From NCBI GenBank assembly GCA_029979265.1, contig JAPOHW010000006.1, positions 16,221-80,220 of the forward strand: a stretch of 64,000 bases of DNA, in the 5' to 3' direction. Shown here piece after piece: positions 1 to 13,714 of this stretch. The position numbers and the translations under genes were made by a program. The notes beneath the pieces were generated by a model. The model did not search any database. It was not told the DNA's origin and worked only from the letters and a program-made list of their open reading frames with translations. How positions within the stretch are numbered: position 1 is the first letter of the stretch; each line of letters starts with the position of its first letter. The DNA is from Actinomycetota bacterium (GTDB lineage: Bacteria; Actinomycetota; Acidimicrobiia; Acidimicrobiales; Aldehydirespiratoraceae).

Positions 1-2
1 CC

Positions 3-1013
3 GACCATTTCAACCCGGTCAAGAAGATCGCAGCTCAATCCGAGACGGGTCCGGCCACAACAGTGCTCGCCGGCATCAGCGCCGGCATGGTTTCGGTCGC
101 TGCCTCGGTCGGACTGATTCTCCTCGGCGTTGGGGTTGCGTACTGGGGTGGCGAGCAGACGCTCGGCGCCGGCGGCGGCATCTACGGCATCGCCGTGGCA
201 GCGATCGGCATGCTCGCCACCACTGGCGTAGTCGTGTCGGTCGATGCATACGGGCCGATCGCCGACAACGCCGGAGGTATCGCTGAGATGGCCGAACTCG
301 ATCCATCGGTACGTGAGGTGACCGACGCGCTCGACTCGCTCGGCAACACGACCGCAGCGGTTGCAAAGGGCTTTGCCGTCGGCTCCGCCGCCCTCACCGC
401 CCTTGCTCTCTTCAAGAGTTTCGAGCTGGCCGTCGCCCAGGAGGGCGGTGCTCTCAGCCTCAATGTCGGGGATGTCGACGTCTTCATCGGCTTGTTCATC
501 GGAGCGGGTCTCCCGTTCCTCTTTGCGGCACTGACCATCGACGCCGTGGGTCGCGCCGCTACCGCGATGATCGAGGAAGTTCGCCGGCAGTTCCGAGAGA
601 TCCCCGGGTTGCGTGAGGGCCAGGAGGGTGTGGTCCCCGACTCCGCCCGCTGCGTGGCGATCAGCACCGATGCCTCGCTCAAGGAGATGATCGTTCCCGG
701 TGCGCTCGCCGTGGTCGTGCCCCTCGTCGTCGGATTCATCGATGTCGATGCCCTCGGCGGGCTCCTCGCCGGTGCGCTCGTGACCGGATTTGCGCTCGCC
801 ATTTTCATGGCCAATGCCGGTGGCGCCTGGGACAACGCCAAAAAGTACATCGAGGCGGGGGCCCACGGTGGCAAGGGTTCGGACCCCCACAAGGCTGCTG
901 TGGTCGGCGACACCGTCGGCGACCCGTTCAAGGACACCTCCGGACCGGCCATGAACATTTTGCTCAAGGTGATGACGATCGTCTCGTTGGTCTTCGCCAG
1001 CGCATTCGTCTGA
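3..1013 (+). CDS. hppA: Membrane-bound proton/sodium-pumping pyrophosphatase, C-terminal part
   Basis: Integral membrane enzyme that hydrolyses pyrophosphate and pumps H+ or Na+ across the membrane. The reading frame is open from base 3, so the N-terminal half lies outside the window and the 5' end is truncated. The visible part begins with NPVKKIA and QSETGPAT and carries the conserved GNTTAA stretch, several hydrophobic helices, the [14 protein letters not shown] motif and the [20 protein letters not shown] loop that binds Mg-pyrophosphate. In this family Ala rather than Lys after GNTT goes with potassium dependence; here it is [10 protein letters not shown], so a K+-dependent pump is expected (family knowledge). 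Which ion is pumped cannot be read from this part. A 10-bp hairpin follows the stop. Confidence 0.95.
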   Translation, partial: DHFNPVKKIAAQSETGPATTVLAGISAGMVSVAASVGLILLGVGVAYWGGEQTLGAGGGIYGIAVAAIGMLATTGVVVSVDAYGPIADNAGGIAEMAELDPSVREVTDALDSLGNTTAAVAKGFAVGSAALTALALFKSFELAVAQEGGALSLNVGDVDVFIGLFIGAGLPFLFAALTIDAVGRAATAMIEEVRRQFREIPGLREGQEGVVPDSARCVAISTDASLKEMIVPGALAVVVPLVVGFIDVDALGGLLAGALVTGFALAIFMANAGGAWDNAKKYIEAGAHGGKGSDPHKAAVVGDTVGDPFKDTSGPAMNILLKVMTIVSLVFASAFV

Positions 1014-1028
1014 GGTCTGTCGATCGCA

Positions 1029-1064
1029 GCTGGTGAGGGGCCCCGACCGGGTCTCCTCACCAGC
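1029..1064 (+). terminator. Hairpin downstream of hppA, probable terminator
   Basis: A perfect 10-bp stem (1029-1038 with 1055-1064) closes a 16-base GC-rich loop, 15 bases after the hppA stop. There is no T-run, as is common in GC-rich actinobacteria. Its position is also a reason to place the start of the next gene downstream of it. Confidence 0.55.
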
Positions 1065-1098
1065 GCCCTGGCTCGACCGCGGCCCCTGGGATCTTGGC

Positions 1099-1719
1099 AT
1101 GACCGGACTCGCCGATCGGCGCACGGCCCTTCGTCGTCAGCTGCGCGAGCGCCGCGCCTCCCTCGCCGATGGCGAGCGACACGCAGCAGCGGTGGCCGTC
1201 ATGGCTCAACTCGACGAGGTGCCGATCCTGAACCGTGCCGCAGTCGTGGCCGGCTACCGGGCAACCCGGGGTGAAGTCGACATCGACACCACCCTGATCC
1301 GGCTTGGGGAGCAAGGCGCAGTGGTCACGGTTCCCCGCGTTGTGGGGGAGCGCTTGGAGTTCATCCCCTGGAGTCCTGCGACGGAGTCCACCATCGGGAA
1401 CTTCGGGATCGAGGAACCGAAGGATGGCGCGTCGGTTCCCTTCGAGCGTCACGTGGTCGTCCTGACCCCGCTTGTCGCCTTCGATCGCACGGGGAAACGC
1501 CTCGGCCAGGGCGGGGGCTTCTACGACCGGATGATGGGTGAGATCGGCGCGAGCCGGCCGCTGATGATCGGGATCGCTTACAGCTTTCAGGAGGTCGAGC
1601 AGGTACCCGTCGAACCATGGGATCAACCACTCGATGCGGTTGTCACGCCGCACGAGCTGATCGACTGTCGGGGCTCGCTGTCCGATCTCTCGGATCAAGA
1701 CCCCCATTCGGCCCGCTGA
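1099..1719 (+). CDS. 5-formyltetrahydrofolate cyclo-ligase
   Basis: Cytosolic enzyme of folate metabolism that converts 5-formyl-THF plus ATP to 5,10-methenyl-THF. The C-terminal third has the family signature RTGKRLGQGGGFYDR, the nucleotide and substrate loop, and the N-terminus has the basic stretch RRTALRRQLRERRASL. The frame is open from a GTG at 1033, but that would begin inside the hppA terminator hairpin, so the ATG at 1099 (206 aa) is preferred; it matches the usual length of about 190-200 aa. No strong ribosome site is visible before either start. The gene precedes trkA by 17 bases and the two may be co-transcribed. Confidence 0.9.
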   Translation: MTGLADRRTALRRQLRERRASLADGERHAAAVAVMAQLDEVPILNRAAVVAGYRATRGEVDIDTTLIRLGEQGAVVTVPRVVGERLEFIPWSPATESTIGNFGIEEPKDGASVPFERHVVVLTPLVAFDRTGKRLGQGGGFYDRMMGEIGASRPLMIGIAYSFQEVEQVPVEPWDQPLDAVVTPHELIDCRGSLSDLSDQDPHSAR

Positions 1720-1736
1720 GCAGATAGAACTATCCC

Positions 1737-3080
1737 GTGCACGTGGTTGTAGTCGGAGCCGGCGAGGTCGGCTCGTACGTCGCCGATCGTCTCAGCCGGG
1801 AAGAGCACGACGTTGCGCTCGTCGATCTCGATGCCCGCAAGTTGCAGCGGCTCGAGGGCGAGCTCGACGTGTTGATCGTGGCCGGAAGCGGCACGCACCC
1901 CACCACGCTGGCAAAGGCGGGGATTGAGCACACCGAGTTGCTCGTCGCCGTGACTGCGAACGACGAGGTGAACCTGATCTCGTCGATGCTTGCCAAATCG
2001 CTCGGCGTACCACAGACGATCGTCCGCATCGAGGCGGCCGACCTCCGCAGCAACTCCGCAGCGGACGTCCGATCGGCCTCCGGTGCTGATCTGTTCATCG
2101 ACCCTGACGCAGAGGCGGCCCAAGAGATCCTCGAGTTGTTCGATTTCCCCGGCGCGGACGAAGTCGCCCACATGGTCAACGACGAGGTACTCGTGATCGG
2201 CGCACGACTCCCAACCGATGCTCCGCTCGTGGATCGCACCCTTGGCGAGATCGGCACGGAGTTCGAACCCGACTGGGATTTCATGGTGGCAGCCATCGGC
2301 CGCGACAACGAGACGATCATTCCCCGTCGAGATCACCGGCTTCGCAGCGGCGATCATGTCCGCATCGTCGCCAAACGGACTGCGGGAAAGCTCGTCGGTG
2401 AGTTGCTCGGCCTCGGTCGCTCGGCGCCGAAACGCGTCATGTTGTTGGGTGGTGGCCGCACCGCGCAGATCCTCGCCGAAAGCCTCACGATCCGTGGTGT
2501 TCACGTTGTTATCGTCGAACGCGATCCTGCTCGGGCGCGTGAGCTGGCCGAGCAACTCGAGAACTGTCTGGTGCTCGAGGGTGACATCACCGACGACGGC
2601 CTCCTCGAGGAGGCCGACATCGCTCGGTTCGAGATGGTCGTTGCGCTCACCGGCGAGGACGACGCCAACATCCTTGCGTGCCTGTACGCGAAAGCCAGAG
2701 GGGCACAGGAGACGGTGGCGGTGCTCCATCGCCTGGCCTTGCTCCCGCTCGTGGAGGGGGCAGGCGTCGACGTGGCCCTGTCTCCACGGACCGCCACCGC
2801 AAACGGTGTCCTCCGATTCGTGCGCGGGGGTGTCGCAGCTGTTGCCACCTTCCTTCACGGTGATGCCGAGATCCTCGAACTCGAGGTGGCAGAACACAGT
2901 CCGGCGGACGGCGCGTTGATCAACGAGCTCGGCCTGCCCAAGGACGCATTGATCGCTGCCTTCGTGCGTGATGGCAACGCCCAGATCGGGCGCGCAAAAA
3001 GCCGGCTGCGCGCCCATGACCATGTCGTCGTCGTAGCCATGCCCGGTGCCGTCGACGAGGTCCACGGCGTTCTCGGGTGA
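1737..3080 (+). CDS. trkA: Trk potassium uptake regulatory subunit TrkA
   Basis: Peripheral NAD(H)-binding subunit that gates TrkH potassium channels from the cytoplasm. The 447-aa protein has the two-fold TrkA layout: an N-terminal Rossmann domain (HVVVVGAGEVGSYVADRL, residues 2-19) with RCK_C domain, then a second Rossmann domain (MLLGGGRTAQILAESL, about residue 234) with a second RCK_C domain. The GTG start at 1737 is the only one that leaves the first beta strand intact. The stop overlaps the next gene in a GTGA tetranucleotide, so translational coupling to trkH is likely. It is the only trkA here for two trkH genes. Confidence 0.95.
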   Translation: MHVVVVGAGEVGSYVADRLSREEHDVALVDLDARKLQRLEGELDVLIVAGSGTHPTTLAKAGIEHTELLVAVTANDEVNLISSMLAKSLGVPQTIVRIEAADLRSNSAADVRSASGADLFIDPDAEAAQEILELFDFPGADEVAHMVNDEVLVIGARLPTDAPLVDRTLGEIGTEFEPDWDFMVAAIGRDNETIIPRRDHRLRSGDHVRIVAKRTAGKLVGELLGLGRSAPKRVMLLGGGRTAQILAESLTIRGVHVVIVERDPARARELAEQLENCLVLEGDITDDGLLEEADIARFEMVVALTGEDDANILACLYAKARGAQETVAVLHRLALLPLVEGAGVDVALSPRTATANGVLRFVRGGVAAVATFLHGDAEILELEVAEHSPADGALINELGLPKDALIAAFVRDGNAQIGRAKSRLRAHDHVVVVAMPGAVDEVHGVLG

Positions 3081-4573
3081 GCCGGGTCACCGGTACCGAG
3101 GAAGGTCCACTCCGCTCGACGCAGCGCGATTCGTTCAGCAGGTTGGCGATCTCGGACGGACTGCTCCAGGTGGGTATCGCCGGGCTGGCGTCGGCTGCCA
3201 TCGGGATCCTCGACAACGCGGTCGACTCGATCATCATCGCTGTGATCTCGGGCGCGTCGCTCGGTGTCGGACTCGTCGGGCGTCGACGACTGGTTCGACG
3301 CAAGCACACTGCGACGGCACGGATCCTGGCCGGACTTGCGTCGACGTGGAGCATCTTGGTGCTCCTCGGCACGGCAACCTACCTGGCGACCGGCGCGATC
3401 GACAGCGTCGAGGACGCACTGTTCGAATCAGCCGCCGGTTTCAGCACCGTTGCCCTCACGACGCTCGACCCCGAGGGGTTATCCCTGCCGGTTGCGTTGT
3501 ACAGAGGCGCAACACAGTGGGTTGGGGGGCTCCTCGGACTCTTCACCGTCGTGGTGGCACTGCCCCGCACGATGAAGGGGAGGGTGCAGATACCGAAGGG
3601 GATCGGGCGCCGGGCCGATCGCTTGGTCCCGACGGTCGAGATCGGTCGTCGCCGCGTGGTGCGACTGTACGTTGCGCTCAGTCTTGCGTGTTTCGCCGCC
3701 TATCTCCTGTCCGGCATGCGATTCCGATCGGCTGCGATCCATGCGATGAGCACCGTTTCGACCGGAGGCTTCACCGACACGACGGACTCGTTCCTGACGA
3801 TGAACACTGCCTCGAAGAGCGTGGCAACGGTCTTCATGTTCACTGCTGGTGTCAGCTTCTTCGCACTGTTCTGGTTGGTTCGGGGGAACCACCGACGGTT
3901 TCTCGCATCACCCGAACTTCGGGTCTACGCCACGATCGTCGCCACGATCACGACCTATCTCGTGCTGGTCGTCGATGACGTGTCCGTCGGCGATGCGTTG
4001 TTCACCGCAGCGAGCGCATCGAGCACGACAGGCCTGGCAGTTGTCGATTGGACGCTGTTCCCCCCGGGAGCACTCGCCATCCTGCTCATCGCCGTCGCAA
4101 CTGGCGCAATGGGCGCGTCGGCTGGGAGCGGCCTTCGGGTGATCCGAGCGTGGCTCCTCGTGCTCTTTGCGGTGCGGGAGGTTCGCCGGCAACTCGAACC
4201 CAGTGCCGTCATTGCGGTGACCCACGGCGGTCGCCCCGTCGGCGAAGACGAACTCGAGGATCTGACCGGCTATCAGATCGCCCATTTCGGCCTGTGTGCA
4301 GTTGGCGCGTTTCTGCTGGCGCTTGCCGGGAGTGAGCTTGTCGATTCGTTGTGGACAGCGATCTCGGCGATCTCGACCTTCGGGCCGTCGCCGCTGACCG
4401 GGCCGACCGGTGATGCGGCCGCATTGGGCAGTTGGGGCCAACTGATCCTGATTCCTGGCATGTTTGCCGGTCGACTCACCATCCTTCCCCTCCTGCATGC
4501 CCTGGCATCACTCCTGCAAGCGAAGGCGCGGTTCGTGCGAGAGAGTCGCCGGCTGCTTCGGGTGGGGCGATGA
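3077..4573 (+). CDS. trkH: Potassium transporter TrkH, first copy
   Basis: Membrane pore subunit of a Trk/Ktr potassium uptake system, 498 aa. The four selectivity-filter loops each keep their glycine: ESAAGFST, STVSTGGFTD, SSTTGLAVVD and SAISTFGPSP; each sits between hydrophobic helices in the usual MPM repeat order. The start is the GTG of the GTGA overlap with trkA. The stop overlaps the second trkH in ATGA, so the three genes form one tight operon. The N-terminal 35 residues are polar and short compared with many TrkH proteins, suggesting a Ktr-like architecture. The two trkH products are only distantly alike, so this is not a recent duplication. Confidence 0.92.
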   Translation: MSRVTGTEEGPLRSTQRDSFSRLAISDGLLQVGIAGLASAAIGILDNAVDSIIIAVISGASLGVGLVGRRRLVRRKHTATARILAGLASTWSILVLLGTATYLATGAIDSVEDALFESAAGFSTVALTTLDPEGLSLPVALYRGATQWVGGLLGLFTVVVALPRTMKGRVQIPKGIGRRADRLVPTVEIGRRRVVRLYVALSLACFAAYLLSGMRFRSAAIHAMSTVSTGGFTDTTDSFLTMNTASKSVATVFMFTAGVSFFALFWLVRGNHRRFLASPELRVYATIVATITTYLVLVVDDVSVGDALFTAASASSTTGLAVVDWTLFPPGALAILLIAVATGAMGASAGSGLRVIRAWLLVLFAVREVRRQLEPSAVIAVTHGGRPVGEDELEDLTGYQIAHFGLCAVGAFLLALAGSELVDSLWTAISAISTFGPSPLTGPTGDAAALGSWGQLILIPGMFAGRLTILPLLHALASLLQAKARFVRESRRLLRVGR

Positions 4574-6135
4574 ACGTCCTGCGATCGGGGCGGGTCCGCA
4601 GGGCGACCGAGTTGCACGTGACGGGTCTACGCATCACGTCGACGACGCTCAACGTGATGGGCGCAGCGCTGGCCGCGGTGTCCGTCGGCATGGTGGTCGG
4701 CGGATTCGTCGAACTGGGTTCGACGAATCGTGACACCGGCGCGTTGTTCCTCTCGGCTCTGATCACCTTTGTCGTAGGCGCCGTTCTCTTCGGGTCGACG
4801 CAACCCGGAGACGCACGCGCACGGGATGTCTTTGCCGCGGTCGGCTGGACCTGGCTGATGGTGACCGGGTTCGGGTCGCTGCCCTACCTGTTGGGAGGCA
4901 CCTTCGACGTTGCCGGTATCGACACCTCGGGCCAGATCGTCAACGCCATCTTCGAGTCGGCCTCGGGGTTCAGCGCGACTGGTTCGACTGCGCTGACCGA
5001 CTTCTCGATTCCCGGACGTGGCACCCTCATGTACCGACAGATCACCCAGTGGTTCGGGGGAATGGGGATCGTCGTGCTTGCCATCGCGGTGCTGCCATAC
5101 CTGGGCGTGGGTGGACTCGACCTGTTGACGGCGGAGTCACCAGGTCCAGTGTCGGAGCGACTTACACCGCGGGTGAAGCAAACGGCGAAGGGTCTGTGGT
5201 CGACCTACGTGGTGTTCACCTTTGCGGTTGCCATCGCATTGATCATCATTCCCGGACCGTCGGTGTACGACGCCATTGCGCACGGTTTTTCGACGGCGTC
5301 GACCGGTGGCTTCTCACCCCACGAGACGAGTATCGGACACTTCGACAGCATCGCAGTGGAGATCGCACTCGTGTTCGCCATGATTGTGTGCGGCACCAAC
5401 TTCACCCTTCACCTCCGAGCGCAAGGCGGAGACCGCAGCGCATACCGGTCGGACGCCGAGTTTCGCGGCTACATCGTCATGCTGGCCGGTTGCACGCTGT
5501 TGGTGGTCGGCATCCTCTGGTTCGGTGGGGGCTTCACCGTTGGGGAGTCCCTTCGTGTTGGGGTCTTCAACGTGGTGACGCTGGCCACCAGCACCGGTTT
5601 CGGCAACGCGACTGGCCCAGGCAGCGCAGGAGACTTCGCCCTGTGGCTGCCGGCAGCGCAAATGATCCTGCTCTTCTTGTTCGTGGTCGGGGCCTCGACG
5701 TCGTCGACAGCGGGAGGCATCAAGGTCATGCGAGTGCAGGTTCTCCTTGCCCACAGCATCCGCTCGATTCGTCGTTCCCAGCAGTCCCGGGCGGTCATCC
5801 CCGTCAAGCGCGGGTCGGTGGCGGTACCCGAGGACATCATCAGCCGGATGGCGGGATTCTTCGTCGTCTACGCCCTCCTGGTACTCAGTGGGGTGCTGTT
5901 GCTCACGTCTGTCGGCGGTGGTCTGCGCGAATCGATCTCGGCCTGCGTCAGCGCACTCGGAAATATGGGCCCTGCACTCGGTGCAGCCGGGCCAACTGCG
6001 AACTTCACCGAGGCGTTCACCGAGCCTGGGCGGCTTGTGCTCTCGGCCTACATGCTGATCGGCCGGCTCGAGTTCTTCCCCATCCTTTTGATGTTCGCCG
6101 CACCGACCCGAGCCGCCCGCGCGCGTCTGCCGTGA
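4570..6135 (+). CDS. trkH: Potassium transporter TrkH, second copy
   Basis: Second Trk pore subunit, 521 aa from the ATG at 4570, which forms ATGA with the previous stop. The frame is open further upstream (to 4432), but that part lies inside the first trkH. Filter loops are ESASGFSATG, STASTGGFSP, LATSTGFGNA and SALGNMGPAL, all with the required glycine; the C-terminus YMLIGRLEFFPILLMF is classic for TrkH. It is closer to canonical TrkH than the first copy. The two pores may form homo- or hetero-assemblies gated by the one TrkA; which is true cannot be told from sequence. The stop abuts the convergent aminopeptidase stop in a TGATCA palindrome. Confidence 0.93.
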   Translation: MNVLRSGRVRRATELHVTGLRITSTTLNVMGAALAAVSVGMVVGGFVELGSTNRDTGALFLSALITFVVGAVLFGSTQPGDARARDVFAAVGWTWLMVTGFGSLPYLLGGTFDVAGIDTSGQIVNAIFESASGFSATGSTALTDFSIPGRGTLMYRQITQWFGGMGIVVLAIAVLPYLGVGGLDLLTAESPGPVSERLTPRVKQTAKGLWSTYVVFTFAVAIALIIIPGPSVYDAIAHGFSTASTGGFSPHETSIGHFDSIAVEIALVFAMIVCGTNFTLHLRAQGGDRSAYRSDAEFRGYIVMLAGCTLLVVGILWFGGGFTVGESLRVGVFNVVTLATSTGFGNATGPGSAGDFALWLPAAQMILLFLFVVGASTSSTAGGIKVMRVQVLLAHSIRSIRRSQQSRAVIPVKRGSVAVPEDIISRMAGFFVVYALLVLSGVLLLTSVGGGLRESISACVSALGNMGPALGAAGPTANFTEAFTEPGRLVLSAYMLIGRLEFFPILLMFAAPTRAARARLP

Positions 6136-7413
6136 TCAGGTGCGAAGCACCTGCTCCAGCACCGCCTGAAACCAGCCCGGGTCGTGCGCGCCGGCGGTTT
6201 CGCGAGCCGAATGCATGGCGTATTGGGGGCAGCCCGCATCGACGACAGCAATCCCAAGTTCACCCGCAGTGGCTGGCCCGATGGTCGACCCGCACGACAG
6301 ATCGGTGCGGTTCACGAACCGTTGGAACGGAACATCAGCGGCGCGGCAGGCAGCGACGAAGGCAGCTGCCGAGCGGGCGTCGGTCGCGTAACGTTGATTT
6401 GCATTGATCTTCAGCACCGGCCCGCCGTTGAGGCTGACCTGATGCTCGGGCTCGTGGCGGTCGGCGTAGTTGGGATGGGTCGCATGGGCGCCATCGGCAC
6501 TGAGCACCAGACTTGCGGCCCGAGCGGTCGCTGCATCTGCGACCGTTGTGCCGAGTCCCGATTGCAGCAGCTCGATCTGATGACGCAGGAGAGGGGATGC
6601 GGCCCCGGTCGTCGAGACGCTGCCGACCTCCTCGTGATCGAACAGGCTGATCATCGGGATCGCAGCACCAGGCGCATCAGCAACCGCCACAAGAGCTCTG
6701 ACCGCCAAGAAACACGACAGAAGGTTGTCGATACGTGCCGTGCACAGAAAGTCGTCACCCAAGCCCGTCAGTGCCGCCGGCGTCAGATCGTACGCCATGA
6801 GGTCGAATGCAAGGATCGCATCAGTGGCGACACCGACCTGCTGCGCGAGGTACTCGGCGAAACTCGGACCCTCGCCGAGTCCCCACACAGGTGACAGATG
6901 CCGTTGAGGGTTGAGGTTGAGCCCGTGTTGCCGGATGTCGCCGTCGAGATGGATTGCCAGCTGGGGGATGCGGAGCAACGCACGCTGGTCACGCATCAGA
7001 CGCTCTTCGGGACCATCGGACCCTTCGACCACGACGCGGCCAGCAAGTCCCAGGTCACGATCGAGCCAGGAGTTCAACAACACGCCGCCATAGACCTCCA
7101 CCCCGAGCTGCCGCGCGCCTCCGGGTCCCGATCGATCGGGTTGTGGCTTGATACGAAGATTGGGGCTGTCGGTGTGTGCGCCGACAAGTCGCAGGGGGCT
7201 TGCCCCATGGTGTTCGGCGCTCACCACCCACGCCACCAGCGAGCCACCGTCGATGCGATACCAACGGCCGACCGGACCGCTGCCGGGTGGGGCGTCGGCG
7301 AAACCTGCAGCCTCGAGCATCTGTCTCATCGTGGTAACTGCGTGATACGGCGACGGGCTCGCATCGAACAGATCGAGGAGGGCGGACGCGATACCGGGAT
7401 CGGCAGGGAGCAT
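6136..7413 (-). CDS. apeB: M18 family aminopeptidase
   Basis: Cytosolic dinuclear zinc aminopeptidase that removes N-terminal, often acidic, residues from peptides. The 425-aa protein has the M18 metal and catalytic motifs in order: [55 protein letters not shown] and the C-terminal [11 protein letters not shown]. The reading frame stays open far upstream on the minus strand, but that is a shadow of gltB; the ATG at 7413 with GGAGG just upstream is the correct start. It is divergent from gltB across a 138-bp region that holds the gltB control signals. It may recycle peptides, but no partner is visible. Confidence 0.95.
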   Translation of the reverse strand: MLPADPGIASALLDLFDASPSPYHAVTTMRQMLEAAGFADAPPGSGPVGRWYRIDGGSLVAWVVSAEHHGASPLRLVGAHTDSPNLRIKPQPDRSGPGGARQLGVEVYGGVLLNSWLDRDLGLAGRVVVEGSDGPEERLMRDQRALLRIPQLAIHLDGDIRQHGLNLNPQRHLSPVWGLGEGPSFAEYLAQQVGVATDAILAFDLMAYDLTPAALTGLGDDFLCTARIDNLLSCFLAVRALVAVADAPGAAIPMISLFDHEEVGSVSTTGAASPLLRHQIELLQSGLGTTVADAATARAASLVLSADGAHATHPNYADRHEPEHQVSLNGGPVLKINANQRYATDARSAAAFVAACRAADVPFQRFVNRTDLSCGSTIGPATAGELGIAVVDAGCPQYAMHSARETAGAHDPGWFQAVLEQVLRT

Positions 7414-7422
7414 GCCTCCATC

Positions 7423-7456
7423 TTGGCCCACACCGCGCCAGGTTGGCCCACACCGC
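7423..7456. repeat. Pair of 14-bp direct repeats upstream of gltB
   Basis: TTGGCCCACACCGC occurs at 7423-7436 and again at 7443-7456, start to start 20 bp, about two helical turns. The second copy overlaps where the -35 of the gltB promoter would lie. The arrangement fits a dimeric regulator bound to one face of the helix. The regulator is unknown. Confidence 0.5.
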
Positions 7457-7466
7457 TGGAACTCGC

Positions 7467-7472
7467 TAGGTT
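7467..7472 (+). promoter_or_regulatory. Candidate -10 element of gltB
   Basis: TAGGTT fits the TAnnnT pattern seen before many genes in this window. It would start a transcript near 7480 and leave a leader of about 70 bases before the gltB GTG. Confidence 0.4.
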
Positions 7473-7551
7473 TTCCACAGCTGGAAGCCGGGCCAATGTC
7501 GTCCCAGCTCCGAACTCGAGAGCGTCGCGCTCGTCGTTCCGGAGGACTGTT

Positions 7552-12168
<4,617 letters not shown>

Positions 12169-12178
12169 GGAGGCGACG

Positions 12179-13642
12179 ATGGGTGATCCGCGAGGCTTCC
12201 TGAAGCATGATCGAGAGCTCCCAGCCCATCGCCCGGTGCCGGTGCGTCTGCGTGACTGGAACGAGGTCTACGAGGACTTCCCCGAGGACAAGCTTCGAAC
12301 CCAAGCAAGCCGCTGCATGGACTGCGGCATCCCGTTCTGCAATAACGGCTGTCCGCTCGGCAACCTCATTCCGGACTGGAACGATCTGTCCTACCGGGGC
12401 TTGTGGCGAGATGCCATCGATCGTTTGCATGCGACGAACAACTTCCCCGAGTTCACCGGACGCCTCTGCCCGGCTCCGTGCGAAGCCGCGTGCGTGCTCG
12501 GCATTCACGAACCACCGGTCGCGATCAAGCGCATCGAAGTCGAGATCATCGATCGGGCATGGGACGAGGGATGGGTTGTACCGATCCGCCCCGCATCGAT
12601 GACCGGCAAGGACGTGGCGGTCGTCGGCTCTGGACCGGCCGGCCTGGCCGCGGCTCAGCAACTGACCCGTGCAGGCCACCGTGTCGTCGTCTACGAGCGT
12701 GCCGACCGAATCGGTGGGCTCCTGCGGTACGGCATTCCCGAGTTCAAGATGGAGAAGCGGCATCTCGACCGACGACTCGCGCAGATGGAGGCCGAAGGGA
12801 CCGAGTTCAGGACCGGTATCTGCGTCGGGATCGACATCTCTGCCGACGAACTGCGAGCCGAGCACGACGCCATCGTTTTGGCGTGCGGGGCAACCCAAGC
12901 CCGCGATCTTCCGATCGAGGGCCGAGACCTGGGGTAGATCTACCAGGCGATGGACTTCCTGCCGGGGGCCAACAGAGTGCAGGAGGGCGACTTCGAGCAT
13001 CCACCGATCTCGGCTACCGGCAAAGACGTCATCATCATCGGTGGTGGCGACACCGGCGCCGACTGCCTCGGCACGTCCCATCGCCACGGAGCGGCATCCG
13101 TCCATCAGTTCGAGATCATGCCTCGACCTCCAGACGCCCGCCCCGATGCCAACCCGTGGCCGACGTGGCCGATGATCTACCGGGTCAGTTCGGCCCACGA
13201 AGAAGGGGGCGAGCGTGAATACAGCATCAACACGGTGCGCTTCGTGGGTGACCAGGATGGCAACGTCGCAGGACTCGACACGGTGCGAGTCGAACAGGTC
13301 GTGCACGACGGCAGGGCGACCTTCCAGCCCGTTGCGGGGAGCGAGCAACACTTTCCTGCGCAGATGGTGTTGTTGGCGATGGGCTTCACCGGTCCTGAGT
13401 CAGGACCACTGATCGACCAGTTCGGTGTCGATCTGGACGCCCGCAGCAACGTGGCCCGAGACGATTCGTGGACCACGAACGTCGAGGGTGTCTTCGTCGC
13501 CGGAGACATGGGTCGCGGCCAGAGTTTGATCGTCTGGGCAATCGCCGAGGGACGTTCGGCGGCCGCTGCGGTTGACCGCTGGCTCATGGGCGACACCGAG
13601 CTCCCTTCGCCGATCACGCCAACCGACGTGCCGCAGCGGTAG
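12179..13642 (+). pseudogene. gltD: Glutamate synthase small subunit, interrupted by an in-frame TAG
   Basis: NADPH-oxidising flavoprotein partner of GltB. ATG at 12179 has GAGGAGG upstream. Codons 1-252 encode the Fe-S domain ([27 protein letters not shown]) and the FAD fold ([15 protein letters not shown]); codon 253, at 12935-12937, is TAG; the same frame then continues to 13642 with the NADPH fold (IIIGGGDTGADCLG) and the FAD-closing VFVAGDMGRGQSLIVWA. Total length of 487 codons is normal and no frameshift exists, so a single codon is the only lesion. By family comparison the stop replaces a conserved Gly before IYQAMDFLP. An ATG at 12950 could restart the second half. Options: true null allele, readthrough, two-piece protein, or a sequence error. 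Confidence 0.9.
12933..12944. repeat. Perfect 12-bp palindrome containing the gltD stop codon
   Basis: GGTAGATCTACC reads the same on both strands and contains the TAG at 12935-12937. A Gly codon GGG in place of TAG would leave an imperfect palindrome differing at exactly those two bases. Confidence 0.8.
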
Positions 13643-13699
13643 GCGGTGCCCTCGCCGATCGGCGTAGCTGCTCGGGGCATGCTTCAGCGGCGGTGGGAA

Positions 13700-13705
13700 T
13701 AGGCT
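13700..13705 (+). promoter_or_regulatory. Candidate -10 element of the glycosyltransferase gene
   Basis: TAGGCT ends nine bases before the ATG at 13715, slightly further than the 6-8 bases typical here, giving a leader of at most two or three bases. Confidence 0.4.
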
Positions 13706-13714
13706 TCGGGCCGC

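Noticed and set aside
12950..13642. Independent 230-aa oxidoreductase gene
   Set aside because: It is in the same frame as the first part of gltD and supplies exactly the missing half; it is the distal part of gltD.
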